DNA from: Flavobacterium azooxidireducens
Lineage (GTDB): Bacteria > Bacteroidota > Bacteroidia > Flavobacteriales > Flavobacteriaceae
Direction: 5' to 3'
Assembly (NCBI RefSeq): GCF_023195775.1
Contig: NZ_CP096205.1
Location: 1,302,001 to 1,366,000, forward strand
DNA length: 64,000 bases
In this document: one piece after another, positions 51,230 through 62,400 of the stretch
How the letters are laid out: each line of letters opens with the position of its first letter
Position numbering within the stretch: position 1 is the first letter of the stretch
Made by a program: the position numbers and the translations under genes
The notes under the pieces: model-generated
What the model saw: only the letters and a program-made list of their open reading frames with translations
What the model was told of the DNA's origin: nothing
Databases searched by the model: none

Positions 51230-54001
51230 ATGAAAAAACTTGTTTTTAGTATTTTACTTGTGATGCAAGTGTTCTTAGGAATGGCACAAAACCCGGGAAA
51301 AATTACCGGAAAAGTGGTTGATTCTAAAACACAAAAACCGTTACAGAGCGTAATTGTAACAGTTCAAAACACTACCTTAATGAGATTGACTTCTTCTGAT
51401 GGTGTTTTTCTATTAGAAGATGTTCCAGCCGGAAATCAGTTACTTGAACTAAAAAGTGACGGATATTCTAGACAGCTTTTGAACATTGAAGTTGAAGAAA
51501 ATCAACTACTTGATTTAGGAATAATTGTGTTTGAAGAAGACATGCGTGTAGAACAACAGCTAAGTTTAATTACTTTAACAGAAAACGATTTAGGTGATGA
51601 TAATAGTGGTTCTGAAAACACTTCGGGATTACTTCAAGCTTCAAGAGATGTATTTCTTCAAACAGCTGCTTTTAATCTTGGTCAAGCTAGATTTAGAGTT
51701 AGAGGTTTGGATAATGAATATGGCTCGACTATGATTAATGGTGTAATGATGAACAAATTGTATGATGGTAGACCACAATGGGGTAACTGGGGAGGTTTAA
51801 ATGATGCTACAAGAAATCAAGAATTCACCAATGGTTCTGCTCCAGTTGATTATACTTTTGGAGGAGTTTTAGGAACTCAAACCATTAACACAAGAGCTTC
51901 TGTTTTTAGAAAAGGGACAAGAATTTCATTTTCAGGTGCCAACACCAATTATAACTGGAGAAGTATGGTTACACATGCCTCTGGAATGAATCAAAAAGGA
52001 TGGGCGTTTGTAGTTTCTGCCTCTGGTAGATGGGCAAATGAAGCTCAATTTGAAGGAACAGATTATGACGCAAAATCTCTTTTTGCCAGTGTTGAAAAAA
52101 GATTTAATGAAAATCACAGTCTAAATTTCACTAGCATTTATGCTCAGAATAATAGAGGTAAAAACTCACCAAATACGGAAGAAGCAAACAATATTGCTGG
52201 TATAAACTACAACTCTTATTGGGGTTGGCAAGATGGTAAAAAAAGAAATTCTAGAGATAAAGATTTAGAAGAACCTATTTTAATTTTGAGCCACTATTGG
52301 AAACTTACTAACAAAAGTAAACTTCAAACAAACGTTTCTTATCAAACAGGTAAAATTGGAAACTCTCGTTTAGATTTTTATAAAGCAGATAATCCAGATC
52401 CAACTTATTACAGAAACTTACCGAGTTACTTTACTACATTGCACGATAATGGCGTATGGACTCCTGATTTTGAAGCTGCTCAAAATGCACGATTCTTAAC
52501 AGACAGACAAGTTAACTGGGACGCAATGTATCAGGCAAACACGAACAATGTATTAGAACCGGGAAGAAGCGTTTATGTTCTTTATGAAGATAGAACAGAT
52601 GACAAAATGTTTACGGCAAACTCTATTTTTAATTCTTCTGTTTCTGACAACATTATTATGAATGCCGGAGTGAATTACAGAAAATTAAAATCTGAAAATT
52701 TTCAAAATGTACTAGATCTTTTGGGAGGTGAGTATTTCTTGGATTATGACCCATTCTTTTTGGGAAGTGAGCAACAAGCAGACTTGAGAAACCCAGACAG
52801 AAGCGTTGGAGTTGGTGACCGTTATGGCTACAACTACATTCTTCACGCAGATGTGGTAGATGCATTTACTCAGTTTAAATTTACTTATGATAAATTTGAC
52901 TTCTATTTAGCACAAAACTATACTCGCACACAATACCAAAGAGAAGGTTTATATCAAAATGGTATTTATCCTGAATCTTCTTTGGGCAAAGGAGCAAAAG
53001 CTATTTTTGAAAACTTTGGTTTCAAAGGAGGATTTACATATAAATTAACAGGTCGTCATTTATTTGATTTTAATGCCATTTATATGACTAAGGCTCCAAC
53101 AATGAGAAACACGTTTCCAAATGCTCGTTTAAACAACGCTATTACAAACGATTTAAAAAGCGAAACTATTTCTAGTGTTGACGCGAGCTACATCATAAGA
53201 GCACCAAAGTTTAAAAGTCGTTTAACAGGTTATTATTCTAAAATTCAAGATGCAACTGAAATCGGGTTTTTCTTTGCCGAAGGACTTGGAGTTGTTGGTT
53301 CTGGTTCAGAAGGAAATCGTTTTGTTGCCGAAATTGTTAATGGTTTAGACAAACAAAATTTGGGTCTTGAGTTTGGTGCAGAATATCAAATCTCTCAAAC
53401 AATCAAGCTTAATGGGGTTATTGGCTATGGACAACATATTTATACCAACAACCCTAATGTTTCTTTAAACATAGATAACTTAAAAGGTGTTTTTGATTTA
53501 GGAGAAGCAAAACTAAAAAACTATAAACAATCCGGTATGCCGCAAACAGCTGCATCTTTAGGGATAGAATATAGAAATCCTAAATTCTGGTGGATTGGTG
53601 CAAACGCAAATTATTTAGATAATAATTATTTAGACATTGCTGCTTTAATGCGTACAGATAATTTTGTGTTAGATCCAGATAGCCCAATTGGTCTTTCTTT
53701 GCCTGATGCTTCTGAAGAAAACGTTAGAAAATATTTAAAACAAGAGCAATTTGAATCGGTAGTTTTAGTAAATTTGGTAGGCGGTAAATCTTGGAGAATC
53801 AACAATAAAACGTTTGGATTTTTTGCAAGTTTAAACAATGTATTCGATCAACGCTATAAAACAGGCGGTTTTGAACAAGGACGTAATGCTAGTTTTACAG
53901 AAGTTGACAGAGATCACCAAGGTCCTGCTCGTTCATTTGGTCCAAGATATTTCTATGGATTTGGACGTAATTACTTCTTAAACTTATATGTTAACTTTTA
54001 A
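51230..54001 (+). CDS. TonB-dependent outer-membrane receptor with carboxypeptidase-like N-terminal domain
   Basis: A 923-residue outer-membrane transporter. Order: signal peptide (to about 20), carboxypeptidase-regulatory-like domain with ITGKVVDSKTQKPLQSVIVTV (about 24-105), plug domain with ARFRVRGLDNEYGSTMINGV near 155-175, then a 22-strand-type barrel to the end. The C-terminus closes with an aromatic strand, YFLNLYVNF. It resembles the receptors that come in operons with DUF5689 lipoproteins. Substrate unknown; the neighbouring nuclease hints at nucleic-acid breakdown products or phosphate. Confidence 0.93.
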   Translation: MKKLVFSILLVMQVFLGMAQNPGKITGKVVDSKTQKPLQSVIVTVQNTTLMRLTSSDGVFLLEDVPAGNQLLELKSDGYSRQLLNIEVEENQLLDLGIIVFEEDMRVEQQLSLITLTENDLGDDNSGSENTSGLLQASRDVFLQTAAFNLGQARFRVRGLDNEYGSTMINGVMMNKLYDGRPQWGNWGGLNDATRNQEFTNGSAPVDYTFGGVLGTQTINTRASVFRKGTRISFSGANTNYNWRSMVTHASGMNQKGWAFVVSASGRWANEAQFEGTDYDAKSLFASVEKRFNENHSLNFTSIYAQNNRGKNSPNTEEANNIAGINYNSYWGWQDGKKRNSRDKDLEEPILILSHYWKLTNKSKLQTNVSYQTGKIGNSRLDFYKADNPDPTYYRNLPSYFTTLHDNGVWTPDFEAAQNARFLTDRQVNWDAMYQANTNNVLEPGRSVYVLYEDRTDDKMFTANSIFNSSVSDNIIMNAGVNYRKLKSENFQNVLDLLGGEYFLDYDPFFLGSEQQADLRNPDRSVGVGDRYGYNYILHADVVDAFTQFKFTYDKFDFYLAQNYTRTQYQREGLYQNGIYPESSLGKGAKAIFENFGFKGGFTYKLTGRHLFDFNAIYMTKAPTMRNTFPNARLNNAITNDLKSETISSVDASYIIRAPKFKSRLTGYYSKIQDATEIGFFFAEGLGVVGSGSEGNRFVAEIVNGLDKQNLGLEFGAEYQISQTIKLNGVIGYGQHIYTNNPNVSLNIDNLKGVFDLGEAKLKNYKQSGMPQTAASLGIEYRNPKFWWIGANANYLDNNYLDIAALMRTDNFVLDPDSPIGLSLPDASEENVRKYLKQEQFESVVLVNLVGGKSWRINNKTFGFFASLNNVFDQRYKTGGFEQGRNASFTEVDRDHQGPARSFGPRYFYGFGRNYFLNLYVNF

Positions 54002-54018
54002 TTATTAAGAAAAGAAAA

Positions 54019-54615
54019 ATGAAAAATTTATTAAAATTCACCTTTGTTCTTATTTCGCTTATCACCATTTCATGTGTAAGTGATGATGATTTTGCAATCC
54101 CAGAAATAACTGTTCCTGTTTATGTTGAAGACTTTCAAACAGCAACAAATAATGCTCCTGTTAGTTTTGAAGGCTGGTCAACACATGTTGAGGCTGGTAG
54201 TATAAATTGGACAGAAAAAACATTTAGCAGTAATGGAACTGTTAGATTTTCATCCTTTCAGTCTGGTGAACCTTCAAATATTGCTTGGTTAATATCTCCA
54301 AAATTTGAATTTGATTCTAACATTGGGAAAAGATTAATCTTTGAATCTGCACATAGTTTCTTAAGCAATCCTTCTAACACCTTTGATGTTTATATTTCTA
54401 CCAATTATGACAGCAATGTAACTACGGCAACATGGACTCGTATTACTAGTAACTTTAGAATGCCTCAATCGAGTGATTCAAATTTTACATTCGTTTCTTC
54501 GGGTAATTTTGACTTGTCAGCAATTGAAGGACCTTTTAACATTGCTTTTAAAGCGGTGGGTAATACAAGTACTTTAACCGCTGGTTTTGAAGTTGACAAT
54601 TTTATTATATATTAA
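54019..54615 (+). CDS. choice-of-anchor J type lipoprotein
   Basis: A 198-residue lipoprotein with lipobox TISC at residue 20. The remainder is one beta-sandwich with the pattern ENSFGT-like GWSTHVEAGSINWTEKTF, SNIAWLISPKFEFDSN and FNIAFKAVGNTSTL, and a closing GFEVDNFIIY, typical of choice-of-anchor J or DUF5017-like domains in Bacteroidota. It follows the receptor gene by 17 bases and precedes the DUF5689 gene by nine, forming one operon. Probably a surface-exposed binding component. Confidence 0.82.
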   Translation: MKNLLKFTFVLISLITISCVSDDDFAIPEITVPVYVEDFQTATNNAPVSFEGWSTHVEAGSINWTEKTFSSNGTVRFSSFQSGEPSNIAWLISPKFEFDSNIGKRLIFESAHSFLSNPSNTFDVYISTNYDSNVTTATWTRITSNFRMPQSSDSNFTFVSSGNFDLSAIEGPFNIAFKAVGNTSTLTAGFEVDNFIIY

Positions 54616-54624
54616 AAAAAAGCT

Positions 54625-56007
54625 ATGAAATCTATTTTAAAAAACATTTTTTATTCATTTCTTTTAGTCGGCCTTACTTTTGGCTGTGCTAATGATGACG
54701 ATTACAGCACACCAATTTCTTCGTGTGTTGATGCAACAAACGGTCTTACCGCTAATGTAACGGCTACAGAATTATATGCTCTTGCTAGTTCATCTGCAAC
54801 CCAATATGTTTCTGCAGAAGACGCCTATCTTGAAGCTTATATTACTTCTAGTGATGGCGGAGGAAACTTCTTTAAAACCATTTCAATGGAATCTGCAGAT
54901 GGAAAAGGTTTTAGCGTTGCTGTTGACGTTTATAACACCTATACAAAAGGGTTTGAAGTTGGAAGAAAAGTATTTATTAAATTAAATAATTTATACTTTC
55001 AAATTAATCATAGTTCTTTAGTTTTAGGTCAATTGTTTAATAACAATGTAGGAAGAATTGCAGAAAACAGTGTAAAAGATGTAATTCTTTTATCATGTGA
55101 TTATAAATCTGAAGAAGACCTTGTACACCATGTTACAGTTATGCAAGCCAAGAACAATAATTATATTAATAAACTTATCGAATTAAGTGAAGTTGAATTT
55201 TTAGCTGCAGAAATGGGTAAGCCATATTACGATCCTAATGTTGTTTTAGGAGGCTCTACAAACAGAACTATTAGAGATATTGATGATAACACTGTAATTT
55301 TTAGAACAGGAAGTTTTGCAACTTATGCCGGAAGTATTATTCCATTTAAAAGTGGAAAAGTGAGAGGTGTAATGACAAAATTTAGTTCAGACTTTCAATT
55401 TGTTGCACGTATTGCAAACGATATTAAACTTGACCAAGATGTTTTAGGTGAACCAATACCAGAAGAACCTGAAGAACCAGGAGAAAATTCTGTGTTGCTT
55501 TTCCCAGGCGGAGATTTTGAAAATTGGAGTGCTTTTACCGGATCTTTAAACTCTTTCGGTCTTCAAGCTTATGCCACACAAAGTGCAGGAACCGGAATAG
55601 AAAACAGTAACTCGCTTCGTATTAACACAACAGGTGCAGGAGGTAATGATTTTGTTTTTACAACATTAGCCTACAGTGGATTACCTGAAAATCCAACAAA
55701 AATTCGTTTTTGGATGAAAGGAACTTCTGGAACAAAATCTTTATCTTTAAATGTGTATAAAGAAACTAGCGGATATTTTGCATTTAATTTAGGTGAAGTA
55801 TTAGCAACTAAAACGGTTGGTGTTGCAGCAAATAATCAATACGGTGGTGCTATTAACACTGGCGGTCAATGGGTTCAAATAACGCTTGATTTAACAACTA
55901 TAGATGGTCCAATAAATTTAACCAATTTTTCTGCCAACTTATTTGCATTAAAAATCGGAAGCGGACAACCTTATGATTTAGTTTTTGATAATTTTACAAT
56001 CGAATAA
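54625..56007 (+). CDS. DUF5689 domain lipoprotein
   Basis: A 460-residue exported lipoprotein with lipobox TFGC near residue 21. Residues about 45-275 are a DUF5689 domain (EDAYLEAYITSSDGGGNFFK, VDVYNTYTKGFEVGRKVFIK, SDFQFVARIANDIKL). A proline/glutamate linker (PIPEEPEEPGE) leads to a C-terminal carbohydrate-binding-like jelly roll (PGGDFENWSAFTGSLNSF to YDLVFDNFTIE). DUF5689 proteins commonly partner with TonB receptors. Last gene of the operon, ending at a terminator 26 bases later. Confidence 0.85.
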   Translation: MKSILKNIFYSFLLVGLTFGCANDDDYSTPISSCVDATNGLTANVTATELYALASSSATQYVSAEDAYLEAYITSSDGGGNFFKTISMESADGKGFSVAVDVYNTYTKGFEVGRKVFIKLNNLYFQINHSSLVLGQLFNNNVGRIAENSVKDVILLSCDYKSEEDLVHHVTVMQAKNNNYINKLIELSEVEFLAAEMGKPYYDPNVVLGGSTNRTIRDIDDNTVIFRTGSFATYAGSIIPFKSGKVRGVMTKFSSDFQFVARIANDIKLDQDVLGEPIPEEPEEPGENSVLLFPGGDFENWSAFTGSLNSFGLQAYATQSAGTGIENSNSLRINTTGAGGNDFVFTTLAYSGLPENPTKIRFWMKGTSGTKSLSLNVYKETSGYFAFNLGEVLATKTVGVAANNQYGGAINTGGQWVQITLDLTTIDGPINLTNFSANLFALKIGSGQPYDLVFDNFTIE

Positions 56008-56032
56008 AAATTAAATATTTTACTATTTCAAG

Positions 56033-56059
56033 AAGCCTGATTAATTTCAGGCTTTTTTT
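56033..56059 (+). terminator. intrinsic terminator of the TonB receptor operon
   Basis: AAGCCTGA and TCAGGCTT pair around a six-base loop, followed by a run of T. Confidence 0.88.
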
Positions 56060-56507
56060 ATGTCTAAATGGTATTAAAATAAGTTAATTTTAATACTTGT
56101 TTTAAAAATATAAAATGAATTATTCTTAACTCTCCTCTTTTGTAAACCAGTTCACTATTCGCTAAATCAAGCAAAATATTATTCGTAATCATTATCAAAC
56201 ATTTAGCACTTGATATAATCACTTCAATTGATTTAGAAACAGTTAGAATTAATGTTGTATATCAAATAGTATTGACCTCGCATAAAGTTGATCATAAAAG
56301 CAATTTGATAAGCTAAAAAGCATTAATAAACGACTATAGACAATAAATAATACCCCCTTTTGCACTTGTATATGCAATTCTTATACAACGTTAATTTGCA
56401 TTAAAACAACACCAATATTTGTAAATGAAATTAGTTGAATTGAGATATTAAGTAGGTATTAGAATTTATAATATCAAAAAATAAAATGGTTATTAAAATA
56501 GCATAAA

Positions 56508-56533
56508 AAAACCGGACTTAAAAATCCGGTTTT
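56508..56533 (-). terminator. intrinsic terminator of the OmpA-family gene
   Basis: AAAACCGGA and TCCGGTTTT pair around an eight-base loop, 28 bases beyond the stop of the leftward OmpA-family gene. Confidence 0.88.
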
Positions 56534-56561
56534 AATAAACTATTTACTTTAAAAGACAATC

Positions 56562-58439
56562 TTACTTCTTCACAATCAAGAACTCGCTTCGTCTATTCTC
56601 TGCGTGTTGTTCTTCGGTGCAAGCTTCTTTACAGTCTACTTTTGGTTCTGATTCGCCCATTCCTTTGCCTGAGATTTGATCTTTCGAGATGCCTTTTGAC
56701 AAGATGTATTGAACGGTTGATTTTGCTCTTGCATCTGATAATCTCAAGTTGTAACTGTCGCTTCCTCTATTATCTGTGTGGGCTTTAACTAAGATAACCA
56801 TGTTCTTGTTGTTTTGCAATACTTGAACCAGCTTGTCTAACTCAAAAGCTCCTTCTTGGGTGATGTTACTCTTATTGAACTCAAAGAAAATTGATTTTAA
56901 TACTACTTCTTTATCCGTTACAATATCTTCAATTGGGTTCAACGAAGCTTCCACTTTTCTTGATTCGCCTTTGCTGGCTGCTACAGGGAAGGTGTTGCTC
57001 TCATAACCGTCTTTGGTGGCTTGAATCGTATAGGTTTTGTTACATTCTACATAATACGCCACCTCGCCATTGGCTCCTGTGGTTTCTGTTGCAATCACGT
57101 TTTTCTTTTCATCTACAATGGCTACTTTGGCATTGGCTAGTGCTTTACCTGTTTTAGCATCGCTAACAAGTGTAATTACTTCTACCCCACAAACCGGAGT
57201 GGCTAGGTAAATATTGTCTACACCAGAGCGGTTAGTGGATAAAAATCCGATGTTTTTCTCTGCATTTAATGAAAATGCAAAGTCGTCTTTCTCACTATTT
57301 ACCGGTTTGCCTAAGTTGGTTGATTCGCCTTTGGTCATATCATACGCAAAGACATCTAATCCGCCAAAACCTTGTCTGCCGTTTGAAGCAAAATAAAGCG
57401 TTTTGTTGTCTTCAGTTACAAATGGGAAGTTCTCTTCGCCTTCTGTATTTACTTTTGAACCTAAGTTCTCTGGCTCACCATAAGAGCCATCTGCATTAAC
57501 AGCTACTTTCCAAATATCTGTTCCGCCGATACTACCTGGTCTGTTTGAAGCAAAGTACAACGTTTTTCCGTCTTTACTCAAAGCAGGGTTTCCGGTTGAA
57601 TAGGTATTGCTGTTAAATGGTAATTGCGTGATGTTTGACCATTTTCCGTTGGCCATCGTAGCTTTATACAAGTTTACTTGTCCTAATTTAGCATTGATGG
57701 ATTTGTCTTTTTCAAAACCACCTTTTTCTTTAAAGCTTTCGCTTGAAAAGTAAATCGTGTTTCCGTCTGCACTAAGTGAAGATGGTCCGTCGTGCCATTT
57801 CGAATTCAAATCTGTTACCGTTTCTGCATTAGTGATGGTTCCATCTACGTTATAAGTAGCTTTGTAAATATCCAAAAATGGTTCTTCGTTCCAACCGTAG
57901 GTTTTTCTGGCTCCGTTTCTGGCACTGGTAAAGTAAAGGTTGTTTTGGTGCAATACCGCTCCAAAATCTGATTTATCACTGTTGATATCCAATGGCTTAA
58001 TGTCAAACTTCTTTTGTTTGTCTAACAAGCTTGGAAGATAATTTGGGTTGGCTTTAAAATCCTTTGCTCTTTGATCGTTTGGTGCTTTTGAGGCAAAGGT
58101 TTGCATTTGTTTGTTGGCTTCTTCATACTTGCCTTGTGCTTTTAGCATTTGGGCATAGCGGTGGTATGTTTCAGCATCTTGTGGTGTTTCAACAGCTCTG
58201 GCATACCAGGTGGTGGCTTCGGAGGCGTTAAAGGTGTTAAAATAGCTGTCGGCCAATTGTTTGTAAACATATCCGTCAGCTTTACCTTTTTCGGTTAGCT
58301 TTAAGTATTCTTGTGCCGCATCAACGTATTCTAATCGCTTGAAAAGCTTATCGGCTTTTTGCGTGTCTTTATTCTGTGCACTAAGTGGTGTAAGGCTTAA
58401 ACTTACAATACTTAGAATCGATATATATATTTTTTTCAT
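56562..58439 (-). CDS. OmpA-family protein with TPR and PD40 repeats, T9SS-associated
   Basis: A 625-residue exported protein. Order: signal peptide, TPR region (DKLFKRLEYVDAAQEYLKL and ATTWYARAVETPQDAETYHRYA), a PD40/WD40-like propeller with repeated YFSS and YFASN strands (for example KTLYFASNRPGSIGGTDIWK), a carboxypeptidase-regulatory-like domain and a C-terminal OmpA domain with ILVKAHTDNRGSDSYNLRLSDARA, which binds peptidoglycan. Such proteins accompany PorP/SprF and giant adhesins in gliding-motility loci. Third gene after the adhesin and porP-like genes. Confidence 0.9.
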   Translation of the reverse strand: MKKIYISILSIVSLSLTPLSAQNKDTQKADKLFKRLEYVDAAQEYLKLTEKGKADGYVYKQLADSYFNTFNASEATTWYARAVETPQDAETYHRYAQMLKAQGKYEEANKQMQTFASKAPNDQRAKDFKANPNYLPSLLDKQKKFDIKPLDINSDKSDFGAVLHQNNLYFTSARNGARKTYGWNEEPFLDIYKATYNVDGTITNAETVTDLNSKWHDGPSSLSADGNTIYFSSESFKEKGGFEKDKSINAKLGQVNLYKATMANGKWSNITQLPFNSNTYSTGNPALSKDGKTLYFASNRPGSIGGTDIWKVAVNADGSYGEPENLGSKVNTEGEENFPFVTEDNKTLYFASNGRQGFGGLDVFAYDMTKGESTNLGKPVNSEKDDFAFSLNAEKNIGFLSTNRSGVDNIYLATPVCGVEVITLVSDAKTGKALANAKVAIVDEKKNVIATETTGANGEVAYYVECNKTYTIQATKDGYESNTFPVAASKGESRKVEASLNPIEDIVTDKEVVLKSIFFEFNKSNITQEGAFELDKLVQVLQNNKNMVILVKAHTDNRGSDSYNLRLSDARAKSTVQYILSKGISKDQISGKGMGESEPKVDCKEACTEEQHAENRRSEFLIVKK

Positions 58440-58459
58440 CGTTTGAATTGCTTTTTAGG

Positions 58460-59395
58460 TTAGAAAAATCGTGGTGAACGGGATACTTTCTTCGGGAAGT
58501 TTACATCAAACAACAAGAAAAACTCGTGCGAAGAAGGGGTGGTAATATTTAAATCCGATACGATATGATCATACGCATATCCAATACGAAGATTTGGTGA
58601 AATGGCATAGTTAACCATGGCTCCAAAACTGTCTTCTAAACGATAAGTGGCTCCAATTTCAAACTTCTCGAAAAACAAAAAGTTGGTTGATACATCTAGT
58701 GAAGTTGGTGCATTAAAGGCTGACTTTAACATCGCAAAAGGCTTGAATTTTGTGTTTGGACTTAAATCAAACACGTATCCTGCTGTTAAAAAGTAGTGGG
58801 ATACTTCTGAACCAAATTGTCTTTCTTCTCCGTTATCTCTTAAATCTAAGTGTTTTGATTTTAGCATGTTTGGCACCGAAAAAGCTACATAATATTTATC
58901 GGTATAATAAAATATACCTGAACCAATGTTTAAATAGGTGTTGCTCACGTTTTCACTAAATGCCGGATCGTTTGGATCTGGAACATTTCCGTTTCCAATT
59001 TGATCAAAAAGACCTACTTTATGAAAGGTAAGTCCTCCTTTTAATCCAAAAGCTAATTTGTGTTCGCCTCCTAAGTTAAGTGTATATGAGAAGTCGGCAT
59101 ACGCATTGTTCTCTTCTACGGGTCCAATTTTATCGGAAATCACACTCAATCCTAATCCAACGTTTCTTCCCACTGGCATGTGACCGGAAAAGGTGGCTGT
59201 GGTAGGAGAATCTTCAATATCTACCCATTGTTTTCTGTAAAGTAATCCAAAGGATAGGTTTTCTTTACTTCCTGCATAAGCAGGGTTAATTACGTTCATA
59301 TTATACATGTACTGTGTATAATGTGGATCTTGCTGGGCTTTGGTTTCTAAGAAACTGATCGCGGCGATCAATGTTGCAAAATATATTTTTTTCAT
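58460..59395 (-). CDS. PorP/SprF family type IX secretion membrane protein
   Basis: A 311-residue outer-membrane protein with a signal peptide (ATLIAAISFLETKAQ). It starts with the family signature QQDPHYTQYMYNMNVINPAYAGSKENLSF and continues as a barrel (SFGLLYRKQWV, GVLSVISDKIGP-like VGLGLSVISDKIGPVEENN). SprF-type proteins are needed for secretion or anchoring of the adhesin encoded next to them. It lies between the giant adhesin gene and the OmpA gene, with a strong hairpin upstream. Confidence 0.93.
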   Translation of the reverse strand: MKKIYFATLIAAISFLETKAQQDPHYTQYMYNMNVINPAYAGSKENLSFGLLYRKQWVDIEDSPTTATFSGHMPVGRNVGLGLSVISDKIGPVEENNAYADFSYTLNLGGEHKLAFGLKGGLTFHKVGLFDQIGNGNVPDPNDPAFSENVSNTYLNIGSGIFYYTDKYYVAFSVPNMLKSKHLDLRDNGEERQFGSEVSHYFLTAGYVFDLSPNTKFKPFAMLKSAFNAPTSLDVSTNFLFFEKFEIGATYRLEDSFGAMVNYAISPNLRIGYAYDHIVSDLNITTPSSHEFFLLFDVNFPKKVSRSPRFF

Positions 59396-59419
59396 TTCTT
59401 TATAGGGTTTATTTTTTAA

Positions 59420-59454
59420 AACTCACCATTACTTTTCTTTAGTAATGGTGAGTT
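59420..59454 (-). terminator. hairpin between the giant protein and the porP/sprF-like gene
   Basis: AACTCACCATTACT and AGTAATGGTGAGTT form a 14-base-pair stem just after the stop at 59466. On the minus strand it is followed by TTTTAAAAAAT. It may be a partial terminator that sets the ratio between the adhesin and the PorP/SprF gene. Confidence 0.8.
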
Positions 59455-59465
59455 ATGTATATCTA

Positions 59466-62400
59466 CTAACGCTCTCTGTTGATATAAATCCAACCTGTTT
59501 TAGCTTCAATGTTATTGAATTCTATCACAAAGTAGTACGTTCCATCCGGTAATTCGTCGCCGCCGCTGCTTTGACCAACCCACTCATTGCTGTAGTTTCC
59601 TCTACTGTATACTTTTTTACCGTAACGGTTATAAATAGAGAGGGTTCGAACATCAAATGCTGTTAAATCAAAGAAATCATTCAGTCCATCACCGTTTGGT
59701 GAGATACCTTTTTGAATGCCGCAATTGTTGATTACTACTTCAAACGAAGTCTCATCATAACAACTACTTGGCGTTCCTTGTGAAACGTAAATCGTTTGAC
59801 TTTCTTCAACAGCTTGTCCTGCAACTAACTGAGTTCCGGTTTGACCAGGTCCTGTATAGTAAACATTCCCTACTGCTATTTCCGGTAAGAAGTAACGACC
59901 ACATTCTTCTACATCGCTTAGTTCATCTGCTTCTACCGAGATAAAAGTTACAGTAAAACTAGATTCTGACGAACAGCCTGCTAATGTGCCTGCTGCAAAG
60001 ATATAAACTGTTTGAGGTGTATTGCTAACCGGAATTGTTCCTACTAGTAAGTCTCCAGTTCCGTTTGGTCCTGAGTAATAAACTCCATTGGTTAAGGACG
60101 GAAGCGGGAATGCTCCATCTGCTGCACAAACTGTTTGGTTAGCAAATTCATCCACTGCTGGTCGGGCTATTACTTCAACTATCATTTCTTGAGTTGTAGC
60201 ACAAATTCCTTCGCTTGGTGTAAAGGTATAGGTTGTTGTCCCTGCTGTGGCTGTACTAAATGCCGGAGTCCATGTTCCTGCAATTCCGTTTTGTGATGTT
60301 TCAGGTAAGCTTGCAACTTCTCCTACACACAATGGCCCTACTTGTGCAAATGTTGGCACAACTCTATCGTTGATTGTGATTTGTACAATTACCTCCTCGG
60401 CACATTGTCCTGCATCAGGGGTAAAGGTGTATGGTGTTGTGCCTACTGCTGTTGTGTTTATCGCTAATGGATTCCATGTTCCGCTTACTCCATTTTCTGA
60501 AGCAGCTGGCAAAGCACTTGGCATTACATCTAAACAATACGTTGTTGTAAGTGTTTCAAATAATGGTGTTACAGGCGTGCTGATGGTAATCACAACCTCT
60601 GTCGTAACAGCACAATCAATACTCACATCTGGCGTAAAAATATACGTAGCTACTCCTAAAGCAGACGTATCAATTGCATCTGGAAACCATGTTCCAGATA
60701 CTGAATTGTTCGATAACGGTAAAGCGTCCGCTATAGCTCCTTGACAATATGTAGTGGTGAAAGCATCAAACGTAGCGGCAACCGTGGCCGTAACTACAAC
60801 TGATAAATCTACTGGTATAGCACATTCAAATTCTTCATTTGGTGTGAATGTGAATACAAATTCACCTGCTACACTCGTGTCTACAACTCCACTCCACGTT
60901 CCGGTGATGCCGTTCAAAGAAGTTGCCGGTAAAATAGGGGCTTCTGAATCTTGACATACTGAAACTGGATCGAAGGTTGGGGTGATTTCTTCTGAAACTG
61001 TGATTAACCACGTTACAGAAGCCGCACACTGCCCTTCATCTGGTGTAAACACAAATTCTGCATCTACTACCGCAACTGATGTGTCTATTGCTGATGGACT
61101 CCACATTCCTGTAATACCATTTGTTGCCATTGGTAAAGCATCTGGTGTTGCATTTAGGCAATAAGCCGTAACAATTGGTTCAAATGTTGGTGTAACTTCT
61201 TCCGTTACAGTAACTAACCATGTAAGAGGGTTTGCACATTGGCCTTCATCTGGAGTAAATATATATTCTGCATCAACAACTGCTAACGAAGTATCAATTG
61301 TTGTAGGACTCCATGTTCCTGTGATACCATTTGTTGCTGTTGGCAATTCATCTGGTGTTGCTCCAATACAATAGGTTAATGTAATTGGTTCAAAAATTGG
61401 ATCAACAACATCATTAATTGTTAATGTAACTGTGTGACTTTCATTAATTTCACAAACTCCTGTGCTAGAAGAAACTAAATATGTAATTTCATAAACTCCA
61501 GCTGTACTTGTTGACAGATCAATTGCACCAGTTGAAGGGTCTATTGTTAATCCTTCAGGTAATGCAGTAAATTCTCCAGTTGAATCAAAGTTATCAGCTG
61601 GTTCAAGTATAGGATTATCTCCTGATTTACAATATTCTAAAGCATCATAACTAAATTCTACAATAGGAGTAACTGCATTAACTAATTCTACAGTAAATGA
61701 ATGAGTTCCAGAATCCGTACAACCTACTGCTTCTAGAGAATAAACAACTTCATAAATACCGGCGGTACTAGTACCTAAGTTAATTTCTCCTGTTATAGAA
61801 TCAATCACTAAACCTTCTGTGGAAGAAAATTCTCCTCCTGTATTAAAGTCATCTGCTAAAGTTGGCAATAGAAGTCCGCTGGTGCTTGAAACACATATCA
61901 CAGCAGGATTATACTCAAACCCTACAACAGGCGTGATTATATCATCTCCAAAATTCAAGAAGAATGATTTAACTAAAGAACAAGTATTGGTTAAATCTGA
62001 AACTCTTACCCAAATTTGTTGACCATCTGTACCTTCAAACTCTGTAGGAGTTTCAATAGGGTTTTGAGGAATAGAAGCATCCTCTTCCGATTCATAATAA
62101 GTAATTAAGAATAAATCAGGATTATAAGAACCTAATATTATTGGTGTATTTTGAGTTAAATCAAATATTGCTGTACCTGTAGCACTACAAGATTCTAAAT
62201 CTATTGGATCATTACTTGGGAATTCAATAATATAAACAATATCAACATTTTTAGTAGTTGAAACTTCTTCACCTGGGGTACAAGTAGCATATGTTGCAAC
62301 AGCTTGCATTTCAAGCGTTAAAGACAAGTTTGTTTCTAACTCTTGTTGTTGTTCTGGTGTTAAAACGATAGAAATATCTTCTTGACTACTAAAGAAAGCT

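Larger units (their letters stand above)
56008..56561. other. intergenic region
   Basis: A 554-base gap between convergent genes. It begins with a terminator (56033-56059) and ends with another (56508-56533). In between lies AT-rich DNA with no convincing gene, repeat or promoter. Confidence 0.65.

Noticed and set aside
60247..60744. Plus-strand frame of 165 codons within the giant protein gene
   Set aside because: It mirrors the repeats of the T9SS cargo; its apparent repeats come from the opposite coding strand.
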